Part shown: piece by piece, positions 14,467 through 20,219 of the stretch
Numbering within the stretch: position 1 is the first letter of the stretch
Layout: each line of letters begins with the position of its first letter
Assembly (NCBI GenBank): GCA_041178545.1
Contig: JBEGVB010000144.1
Coordinates: forward strand, 1-20,219
From: JBEATZ01 sp041178545
GTDB taxonomy: Bacteria; Planctomycetota; UBA1135; UBA2386
Length of the DNA stretch: 20,219 nucleotides
Direction: 5' to 3'
Notes under the pieces: generated by a model
The model's database searches: none
Seen by the model: the letters and a program-made list of their open reading frames with translations, nothing else
Told to the model about the DNA's origin: nothing
Translations under genes and position numbers: made by a program

Positions 14467-15624
14467 TCAGCGGCTGCCGGGCCGCAGCCAGCCGCGCACC
14501 CGTTGCACCAGCCGACTGAACCACCCGAGCGGTGCCGCGGCCTCGACGGGGACTGCTGCGGGACCTGCCGGCTCCTCCGTGGCCGTCGGTCCGGGAGCCT
14601 CCTCGTCCAGCGTCAGGCAAGGACGCGCTGCGAACGGCGGCAGGGCAGGCTGCTCCACCACTTCGAGGTCGACCTCGACGGAAGCAAGGGCCTCGGTGCC
14701 ACCCTGTGGCTCGACCACCCCCTTGCGGGCGAGGCGGACGAGTTCGACACAGGTGTCGAACAGGGGCAACCCAACCGCGGCAGCGACCTGGGCAGCACCC
14801 TTGGTCCCGTCGAGTTCCATGGCCACCCGGACCGTGGAGGGTGCGACCGTCTCGTCGGCGACCAGGGTCTCTGCACCGAGCAGGCGACGCACCGGCTTCG
14901 ACGGGTCAGGGAACACGCGTTGCAACTGCTTCCAGTCGTCGGCGAGCCTGGAACCCTCCAGCAGCGCAGACGTCACGCCGAGACAGAGGTCGAACTGCAC
15001 GGCATGCAACGGCAGTTCGACGCTGTGGAAGGAGAAACTGCGCGAACCCGCCGCGCGCATCATCGCGAAGAGCGCGTCCTTGCCGCAGACGGCAAGCATG
15101 TCGACCAAGTCCTCGCAACGCAGGACCTTCCTGGCGTGCAGGTGCAGCAGCAGCGGCTGGCCGTGCGACGGGCGCTCCCTGCGGGCGGACTCCAACTCCT
15201 CGGCGGACAACTGGGTGGCAACGGCAGGGTCGCTGCCCGGGACCTGACGACGTTCGATGCGGAAGGGGTCGAGGAATGCGATGCGTCCGTCGTGGAGCCA
15301 GACGTCCACGCGGTCGTCCTCGGTCTCGATCGTGAGGCAGCCCGAGTGCTTGCCCGCGGCAAGCATCTGCAGGACGTCCTCGATGGAGACGAAGTCCGTC
15401 CTGCCGGAGAAGCTGCAGTTGCGGGGAGCCATCAGGCCGGCGATGGCACCTCCACCGGGGACCTCCGGCAGTGCACACGGCTCGACGGCCCTCGACGCAA
15501 AGTCGCGGATCGACTGGAGCAAGTCGTCGAGGTCCGCCTCCGCACCCGGCCTGTCCACCGTGTTGAAGTCACGCGAGAACTCCTCGACGAGCGCGCGTAG
15601 GCGCCGTTCGAGCGTGGTTCGCAT
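14467..15624 (-). CDS. DUF4388 (PATAN-type) domain protein with C-terminal winged-helix-like region
   Basis: From ATG 15624 the protein has 385 residues; an in-frame TTG at 15648 would add eight. After a helical N-terminus (LERRLRALVEEFSRDF) comes a DUF4388 domain at about 68-230: FSGRTDFVSIEDVLQMLAAG, SGCLTIETEDDRVDVWLHDG, RIAFLDP, and the closing ALLEGSRLADDW that is typical of the family. A small helical region near 255-305 (DGTKGAAQVAAAVGLPLFDT, then VELVRLARKGVVE) resembles the winged-helix module often found after DUF4388. The C-terminal 80 residues are acidic and Pro/Ala-rich, with a final WFSRLVQRVRGWLRPG basic amphipathic helix that may touch membrane. DUF4388 proteins occur in signalling contexts of bacteria with complex lifestyles; the exact role is unknown. 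It faces the cytochrome gene across a 123-nt gap. Confidence 0.78.
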   Translation of the reverse strand: MRTTLERRLRALVEEFSRDFNTVDRPGAEADLDDLLQSIRDFASRAVEPCALPEVPGGGAIAGLMAPRNCSFSGRTDFVSIEDVLQMLAAGKHSGCLTIETEDDRVDVWLHDGRIAFLDPFRIERRQVPGSDPAVATQLSAEELESARRERPSHGQPLLLHLHARKVLRCEDLVDMLAVCGKDALFAMMRAAGSRSFSFHSVELPLHAVQFDLCLGVTSALLEGSRLADDWKQLQRVFPDPSKPVRRLLGAETLVADETVAPSTVRVAMELDGTKGAAQVAAAVGLPLFDTCVELVRLARKGVVEPQGGTEALASVEVDLEVVEQPALPPFAARPCLTLDEEAPGPTATEEPAGPAAVPVEAAAPLGWFSRLVQRVRGWLRPGSR

Positions 15625-15734
15625 GGGTTGCGGGTGGTTCGTGTCCAAGGTCGTGGCTCGGTACCGACCGACCTCATCGGCACTGTGGTCCTACCGGACT
15701 GAAGCCGGACCGCGAACCGGCACCGGGCCTCGGT

Positions 15735-15740
15735 TAGCCT
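15735..15740 (+). promoter_or_regulatory. Candidate leaderless -10 box of the cytochrome gene
   Basis: TAGCCT lies 7 nt before ATG 15748 with no Shine-Dalgarno site between. The rest of the gap to the DUF4388 gene holds an 8-bp palindrome, CGGTACCG (15659-15666), and nothing else I can name. Confidence 0.4.
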
Positions 15741-15747
15741 TGCTGGC

Positions 15748-16767
15748 ATGGCGTGGCACTGGACGACAGCTGCAGGACTGGGCGCGTGCCTGCTGGCCGG
15801 GCTCGGAGGCCGCGATGACATCGTGGAATCGGCGAACCAGCCGGCGCGAGGCCCCGCCGCAGCAGCGCTCTCGCACGGTGCAGGCCGAACACCAGAGGAC
15901 TGCGGTGCGTGCCACCGCGAGATCCACGCAGAGTGGGGCGACACTGCCCATGCCAAGGCATTCGTCCACGCCGAGTACCAGGCTGCCCTGGCCACGCGGA
16001 AGCGCCCCGAGCTCTGCATGCCGTGCCATGCACCCGCGTCGGTGCTCGACCGGCTCGGCCGCATGCCGGAACTGCGTCAGGAAGACCGCGTGCACGGCAT
16101 CACGTGTGCTTCCTGCCACAGCCGCGGCGAGACCGTGTGCGGCCCCTACGGCGCATCGACGCCCGCACACCCCACCAGCAAGGATGCTGCGTTCGGTGAG
16201 CGCGGATCGATTGCGCTCTGCTCCGGCTGCCACGACCGGCGCATCGCCGACGTGCTGCCGGTTGCCGAGGACTTCGAGCGCGCAGGCTTCGCCGAGCAGG
16301 GCATGTCGTGTGTCGGCTGCCACATGCCCGCACGCACACGTGCGATCGCCAACGACCCGGAGAGCGGTGCCGCGAGCGGGCCGGAGCGGGAAGGCCGCAG
16401 CCACCGCATCCGGGGCCCGGCTGAGGCGGAGTTCAGCGCACGCGCCTTCTCCCACCGCCTGGTGCGCGACGGGACAAAGGCCACCCTCTTCGTCACCAAC
16501 GAGGCGGGCCACCGGGTCCCCGGTCTCGCGCGGGGACGCACTTTTGCCATGCGGTTCCGCCAACTGGGCGCAGACGGTCGATCCCTCGGCGAGGCGAGGC
16601 TCGACGTCCACGGGGCCAACCCACTGCTGGCAGCGGAGGAACGGGCGGTCGAGTTGGACTGGCACCCGCTCGCGACGCGGCTCGAGGTGCGCGTGGAACA
16701 CATCCACGGAGACCGTCCACCGCAGCTGGTCGAGACGCGCGAACTCACCCCCGAGCCTCGCAAGTGA
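15748..16767 (+). CDS. Pentahaem cytochrome c (cytochrome c554-like)
   Basis: The 339-residue protein has five CxxCH haem c sites: CGACH (52-56), CMPCH (90-94), CASCH (120-124), CSGCH (158-162) and CVGCH (188-192). Further His residues among them (for example 60, 68, 74, 116) could be distal ligands. A short hydrophobic N-terminus (about residues 6-20) should send it across the membrane, as haem attachment demands. After the haem part, a beta-rich C-terminal region starts with NEAGHRVPGLARGR (251-264), a segment often seen in c554-type and related multihaem proteins. It would carry electrons in the periplasm; the partner is unknown and no oxidoreductase sits beside it. The signal peptide lacks Lys or Arg before the core, so the start could be imperfect, but no better start is visible. 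Confidence 0.85.
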   Translation: MAWHWTTAAGLGACLLAGLGGRDDIVESANQPARGPAAAALSHGAGRTPEDCGACHREIHAEWGDTAHAKAFVHAEYQAALATRKRPELCMPCHAPASVLDRLGRMPELRQEDRVHGITCASCHSRGETVCGPYGASTPAHPTSKDAAFGERGSIALCSGCHDRRIADVLPVAEDFERAGFAEQGMSCVGCHMPARTRAIANDPESGAASGPEREGRSHRIRGPAEAEFSARAFSHRLVRDGTKATLFVTNEAGHRVPGLARGRTFAMRFRQLGADGRSLGEARLDVHGANPLLAAEERAVELDWHPLATRLEVRVEHIHGDRPPQLVETRELTPEPRK

Positions 16768-16828
16768 CGATCTGCCGGCTGGAAAGCCAGTGGCGCATGG
16801 CACATGCATGCGATCCCATGGGGACCCG

Positions 16829-17800
16829 ATGACGCACGCACCCGACGAGACCGCGAAGCAGGAGGCCATGCAGGTCCTCGAGGACCTCGGGCTCGAGCCT
16901 TGCGAGCCGGTGCGCCAGCGCATGGTCTCCGGCCATGCGTCCTCCCTGCTGCTGCTCGCCGAGGGCAACGGTGGCAGGAAGTTCGTGCTCAAGCACTACC
17001 TGCCCACCCCGGACCGGATCTGGCCCGCGGGCGTGCACCCGGACGACTACGCTCGCCGCGAGTGCGGCTTCTACCGCCTGCTCGACGAGATCGACCCGCG
17101 GCGCAGGGACTTCCCCGCCCCTCGTACGATGCTCATCGGTCCGGGTGACCCGCCGCGCTGGCTGCTCCTGGAGCACGTGCCGATGGCGCCGGGTCCGACC
17201 CAGGAGGTGATCGCGAGCGACCACTGCTTCCAGCTCATCGAGAAGCTCCGGGAGTTCCCCCAGGACCGGCTGGTGGGACGGCGTTCCCTGCCGCTCAACC
17301 ACTGGAACCCCATCGGCTACATGGAGCGGGTCCGACTCATGTACGAGTCGGTGCTCAACGTGGTCGGCGAGCGCAGGTGGCGGCAGCTGCAGGCGTTCTT
17401 CGCGGAGGCGGTGCGCTGGATCGACAGCAGGAAGCCCATGCTGGTGCACGGCGACTTCAGCGAGGAGAACCTCGTCGTCACCGAGGACGACCAGCCATGG
17501 CTGGTGGACTTCGAGCGCATCGGCGTCGGCAACGAGGACCACGACATCGCATGGCTCTGGATCCACAGCTCCCGCGACCAGAGCTGGAAGAAGAACCTGA
17601 TCCTGCGCTGGTTCGGCAACCGGGTCGGTGGCGACCGCGTGCGTTCGGAGTGGGGCATCCGCTCCGCCCTCGCCTACATCGCGGTGCGGCGCCTGCGCTG
17701 GGGCTACCTCCGCGAGGGTGAGGACGACCCACGGGTGTCGAGCAACCTCGCCCTGCTCGACGCCACCCTGTCGGGCGGCAGCGACCTGTTCCCCTTCTGA
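16829..17800 (+). CDS. Aminoglycoside phosphotransferase (APH)-fold kinase
   Basis: A 323-residue cytoplasmic kinase of the APH/choline-kinase superfamily. It shows KFVLKHYLP with the ATP-binding Lys55, RRECGFYRLLDEI (76-88) with the partner Glu, a hinge WLLLEHVPM (111-119), the catalytic loop LVHGDFSEENLVV (205-217), and the metal-binding VDFERIGVGNEDHDIAWL (226-243), in which DFE replaces the common DFG or DWE. Substrate is not predictable; in environmental bacteria such genes usually act on sugars, lipids or small metabolites rather than antibiotics. I chose ATG 16829, which follows a GGGGA that could serve as a weak ribosome site; ATG 16808 is an alternative. It follows the cytochrome gene by 61 nt on the same strand and may be in one operon with it. 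Confidence 0.85.
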   Translation: MTHAPDETAKQEAMQVLEDLGLEPCEPVRQRMVSGHASSLLLLAEGNGGRKFVLKHYLPTPDRIWPAGVHPDDYARRECGFYRLLDEIDPRRRDFPAPRTMLIGPGDPPRWLLLEHVPMAPGPTQEVIASDHCFQLIEKLREFPQDRLVGRRSLPLNHWNPIGYMERVRLMYESVLNVVGERRWRQLQAFFAEAVRWIDSRKPMLVHGDFSEENLVVTEDDQPWLVDFERIGVGNEDHDIAWLWIHSSRDQSWKKNLILRWFGNRVGGDRVRSEWGIRSALAYIAVRRLRWGYLREGEDDPRVSSNLALLDATLSGGSDLFPF

Positions 17801-17900
17801 CCGGCGGGTGCGGGTTGCTGCAGCGCGAAATTCGCTGCCAAGGGCCTGCGGCAGCAGTGCCTACCGCGGGCGGCACCCGACGCTGCTCACGCCATCTCCC

Positions 17901-17943
17901 CGATCGCAAGTAACTGCCGCACATCGCGTTGCGAATGCGATCG
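17901..17943. promoter_or_regulatory. 8-bp inverted repeat upstream of the ECF sigma gene
   Basis: CGATCGCA (17901-17908) and TGCGATCG (17936-17943) are perfect reverse complements separated by 27 nt, ending 43 nt before the start codon. The stretch is richer in A/T than its surroundings. It may be an operator pair or part of the promoter; no clear -10/-35 pair is visible. Confidence 0.35.
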
Positions 17944-17986
17944 AACGAAGGTCGGTGGCGGCACGGTTTTTGGTCTCCGTGGCACC

Positions 17987-18616
17987 ATGCCCGACTCGCA
18001 CCCCGCTGACGACACCCGCTCGGACGAGGACCTCGTTGCCATGCTCGCGAACGGCGAGGCAGACGAGGCCATCGCCGTGATCGACCGCCGGTACGGTCGC
18101 AGGCTCTACCACTTCGTGCACGGCATGGTGCGCGACAGCCACCTCGCCCACGACGTGACTCAGGAGGTGCTGGGCAAGGTCCTCAGCAAGCACCAGCTCT
18201 ACCGGCAGGGAACGAACTTTCGCGCGTGGCTGTTCGAGGTGGCGCGCAACCAGGCGCTCTCCACCCTGCGCTCGCGCCAGCGGATGCCCAAGCCGATGAG
18301 CAGCCTGCTGCACATCGACGGCGACGAACCCAGCGCATGGCTGGAGTCGGTGCCGTGCGAGCAGGTGGACCGCAGTCTCGAGGAGCGCGAGTTCATGTCG
18401 GCCCTCGCCTCCGCCATCGAGCAACTGCCAGCCCACTACCAGAGTGTGTTCGACCTGTGCGTGCGCCAGGGCAAGCCCTACCAGGAGGCGGGCGCCCTGC
18501 TGGGCATCCCCACGGGCACCGTGGCGATCCGCATCATGCGGGCGCGCAAGCGGCTGTTCGGCGCGCTGTCGCGCCACCTCGACCGCCTGCGTCGGCCGCC
18601 CGCATGTTTCCAGTGA
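17987..18616 (+). CDS. ECF-type RNA polymerase sigma factor
   Basis: A 209-residue protein with the two domains of extracytoplasmic-function sigma factors. Region 2 (about 25-95) reads RYGRRLYHFVHGMVRDSHLA, HDVTQEVLGKVL, then TNFRAWLFEVARNQALSTLR, which binds the -10 element and core polymerase. Region 4 (about 138-192) reads ALASAIEQLPAHYQSVFDLC, then KPYQEAGALLGIPTGTVAIR, a helix-turn-helix for the -35 element. A 40-residue linker contains no obvious extra domain, and the tail is short and basic. No anti-sigma factor gene lies beside it: upstream is the APH kinase, downstream a convergent gene 18 nt away. Control must therefore come from elsewhere or from transcription (note the inverted repeat upstream). 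Its regulon is unknown. Confidence 0.92.
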   Translation: MPDSHPADDTRSDEDLVAMLANGEADEAIAVIDRRYGRRLYHFVHGMVRDSHLAHDVTQEVLGKVLSKHQLYRQGTNFRAWLFEVARNQALSTLRSRQRMPKPMSSLLHIDGDEPSAWLESVPCEQVDRSLEEREFMSALASAIEQLPAHYQSVFDLCVRQGKPYQEAGALLGIPTGTVAIRIMRARKRLFGALSRHLDRLRRPPACFQ

Positions 18617-18634
18617 GCCAGATCGCGGAGGGTG

Positions 18635-19345
18635 TCAGAGACTGACCCCGAGCGCACGCAGGCCTTTCTCCACCTGTGGCTCCCAGCCACGGTTCGCTGC
18701 AGGGCTCGCCGGACTCGGGTGCAGCACCCTGCCGACCCGGATGTCCTTGCCGGCAAGTACCTCGCGGGCACGGCCCTCTGCGAAGGCGCCGAAGCCGATC
18801 ACCAGGCTTGGCTCGAGCAGCTCGACGACGTCCGCGAGCATCTGGTCACAGAGTCGGAACAGTGGCTCGGTCATGGCCGCGGGGAGCTTGTCCGGGGTCA
18901 GGTTCGCGCCGCTCTCGGCCACGAAGGCAAGCGGGCAGTAGTTGTGCACGAAGAACCGGCGGAAGAAGGCCTCGGGCCTGCCAAAGCGGGTTGCCGCCCA
19001 GTTCCACACCCGCCTGCCGCTGACCTCGCTGCGTGTGCAGGCGAATCCCTCCACCGGTCGCTTGGGGTGCACGCGCTCGGGGGCACGCACCCTGCCCTCG
19101 AGTCCGAGCCAGCCGCGCACGGCAGCGACCTCGCCGAACGGCACGCCCGTCTGCACCATCCCGAACGGCCCCGGGTTCATGCCGACGAAGAGCGCCTCCT
19201 TGCGGCCGCTCCCGTAGCGCTCGAGCCATGCACGGTGCACGTCCCAGGCGTAGTCGAGCGGGTTGTAGGTGCACGCGACCGGCGGACCGAAGTGCAGGGT
19301 CTCGAGGCGGCGCGATGCCTTCCGAACGACTTCGACGAGGTCCAT
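18635..19345 (-). CDS. SMUG1-type (family 3) uracil-DNA glycosylase
   Basis: A 236-residue enzyme that should remove uracil and oxidised pyrimidines from DNA to start base-excision repair. The SMUG1 active-site motif GMNPGPFGM occupies 55-63, with Asn57 in the position that activates the water; QTGVPFGE follows at 65-72. Further family marks are SGRRVWNWAATRFG (109-122), FFVHNYCPLAF (131-141), LVIGFGAFAE (181-190) and the second active-site motif HPSPASPAANRGW (209-221) that inserts into the DNA. The length fits single-domain SMUG1. SMUG1 was first known from animals and is sporadic in bacteria, so the gene has probably moved between lineages. It lies 38 nt after feoB on the same strand; a TATTGC box 7 nt before the ATG may give it its own transcript. 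Confidence 0.92.
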   Translation of the reverse strand: MDLVEVVRKASRRLETLHFGPPVACTYNPLDYAWDVHRAWLERYGSGRKEALFVGMNPGPFGMVQTGVPFGEVAAVRGWLGLEGRVRAPERVHPKRPVEGFACTRSEVSGRRVWNWAATRFGRPEAFFRRFFVHNYCPLAFVAESGANLTPDKLPAAMTEPLFRLCDQMLADVVELLEPSLVIGFGAFAEGRAREVLAGKDIRVGRVLHPSPASPAANRGWEPQVEKGLRALGVSL

Positions 19346-19383
19346 GCGGCCAGCAATACCGTGCCGTGGCCCGCGATGCAGCC

Positions 19384-20219
19384 TCAGCCCGGGAGACCGA
19401 GCCCGAGCAGGCTGCCGACCTGGTGGATGGCGACGGCCACGAGCCATGCCAGTCCGGTCATGTAGCCGAAGGTGAAGAACGCCCACCGCCACGAGTGGCT
19501 CTCCCGCCGGATCGCTGCAAGGGTCGACGAGCACTGGCTGCAGAGGGCGAAGAACGCCATCAGGCCGAGTGCCACGAGCGGTCCCATGACCGGGCGACCT
19601 TGTTCGTCCGTCGCGTTGCGGAGTGCGTCGCGCAGCCTCGGGTCTGCCTCGTCCGGGTCCGCCTCGACCTCGCCGAGGCTGTGGAGCGTGCCCAGCGTAG
19701 GCACGATCAACTCGCGGGCCGGGAACGCGGCGAGGATGCCAACCGTGATGCGCCAGTCGAAACCAGCCGGTTCGAAGACGGGCTGCACCGACTTGCCGAT
19801 GCGGGCGAGCCAGCTCTGCTCGAGCTGGGCGCCGGCCTCGCTCGCGTCGATCTCCGCGAGGCGTTGTTCCCGGTCCGCTCCCTCGGGCACGGCGGCACGA
19901 GCGGTGGCGAACTGCTCCGCGACCTGCTCGGACCGGGGGAAGTAACCCAGCACCCAGACGACGACGGATGCGGCGAAGATCACCGTGCCTGCCGTGCGCA
20001 GGAAGGAAGTCACCGCCGACCACGCCTGACCGGCAACCGCCCCGAGGCTCGGCATCTGGTAGGCAGGCAGTTCCATCGCAAGCATCGACTTGCCGCCGCG
20101 CAGCACCGTGCGGCGCAGCAGCCAGGCGACGAGTCCCGCACACACGATGCCGAGCAGGTACATGCCCGCCAGCAGCAGGCCCGCGCGTTCGGCAGGGAAG
20201 AAGGCTCCGATGAGGACGA
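19384..20219 (-). CDS. feoB: Ferrous iron transport protein B, C-terminal part (5' end outside window)
   Basis: About 277 C-terminal residues are visible; the GTPase domain lies beyond the right edge. The membrane part shows FeoB features: a helix before FFPAERAGLLLAGMYLLG, the LPAYQMPSL segment after a basic loop, the long extracytoplasmic region with charged helices (EQVAEQFATARAAVPEGAD and following), GILAAFPARELIVPTLGTL with the gate-type Glu, and the closing helices with CSQCSSTLAAIRRESHSWRW followed by AFFTFGYMTGLAWLVAVAIHQ. FeoB imports Fe(II) driven by nucleotide hydrolysis in its cytoplasmic domain. No feoA is seen downstream; the next gene is the uracil-DNA glycosylase. The Cys pair in CSQCSS near the C-terminus is common in the family. 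Confidence 0.93.
   Translation of the reverse strand, partial: VLIGAFFPAERAGLLLAGMYLLGIVCAGLVAWLLRRTVLRGGKSMLAMELPAYQMPSLGAVAGQAWSAVTSFLRTAGTVIFAASVVVWVLGYFPRSEQVAEQFATARAAVPEGADREQRLAEIDASEAGAQLEQSWLARIGKSVQPVFEPAGFDWRITVGILAAFPARELIVPTLGTLHSLGEVEADPDEADPRLRDALRNATDEQGRPVMGPLVALGLMAFFALCSQCSSTLAAIRRESHSWRWAFFTFGYMTGLAWLVAVAIHQVGSLLGLGLPG

Noticed and set aside
15257..16828. Open frame in phase with the APH-fold kinase extending far upstream
   Set aside because: This part is antisense to the DUF4388 gene and out of frame with the cytochrome; conserved kinase sequence starts only near 16829.
16829..17800. Antibiotic resistance gene
   Set aside because: The fold is APH-like, but nothing in the sequence or its surroundings (no mobile element, no resistance cassette) supports drug modification.
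1..20219. CRISPR array, tRNA, rRNA, insertion sequence, defence island
   Set aside because: I saw no regularly spaced repeats, no cloverleaf with conserved T-loop, no transposase and no known defence genes; the ordinary gene order and even composition argue against a mobile region.

Overview
This is a very GC-rich bacterial window with tightly packed genes, short operons, GTG starts and few Shine-Dalgarno sites. A lipopolysaccharide-kinase domain points to a Gram-negative-type envelope. The mix of a SMUG1-type uracil-DNA glycosylase, a metallopeptidase-MA-like secreted protein, a DUF2961/GH172 protein, a multihaem cytochrome and a DUF4388 protein suggests a planctomycete or a similar environmental lineage. 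That assignment is inference; no rRNA or other taxonomic marker is present. I see no tRNA, rRNA, CRISPR array, insertion sequence or prophage.

Layout. Positions 1-4161 lie on the minus strand: a Trx-like protein preceded by an in-frame signal-peptide mini-ORF; then an operon of a degenerate MA-type peptidase, the fluoride channel CrcB, and an oligopeptide-type binding protein that runs off the left edge. A divergent promoter region (about 4160-4330) separates these from a plus-strand AT-hook chromatin-like protein (4332-4823). A GH172-like secreted enzyme and adenosine deaminase follow on the minus strand. Divergent to them is a WaaP-like kinase fused to a methyltransferase, whose end overlaps that of a convergent EamA transporter.

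Positions 10760-14466 hold a phosphonate/phosphate-type ABC operon: binding lipoprotein, ATPase, and a permease in which two PhnE units are fused in one chain. Its roughly 250-nt leader can fold into a nested pseudoknot that resembles the S-adenosylhomocysteine riboswitch, followed by a perfect 10-bp hairpin. This leader is the most unusual feature of the window.

Positions 14467-20219 hold a DUF4388 protein (minus), a pentahaem cytochrome and an APH-fold kinase (plus), an ECF sigma factor (plus), a SMUG1-type glycosylase (minus), and the C-terminal part of FeoB (minus), which runs off the right edge.

Several genes have a -10-like hexamer only 6-7 nt before the start codon, which suggests that leaderless transcription is common here.
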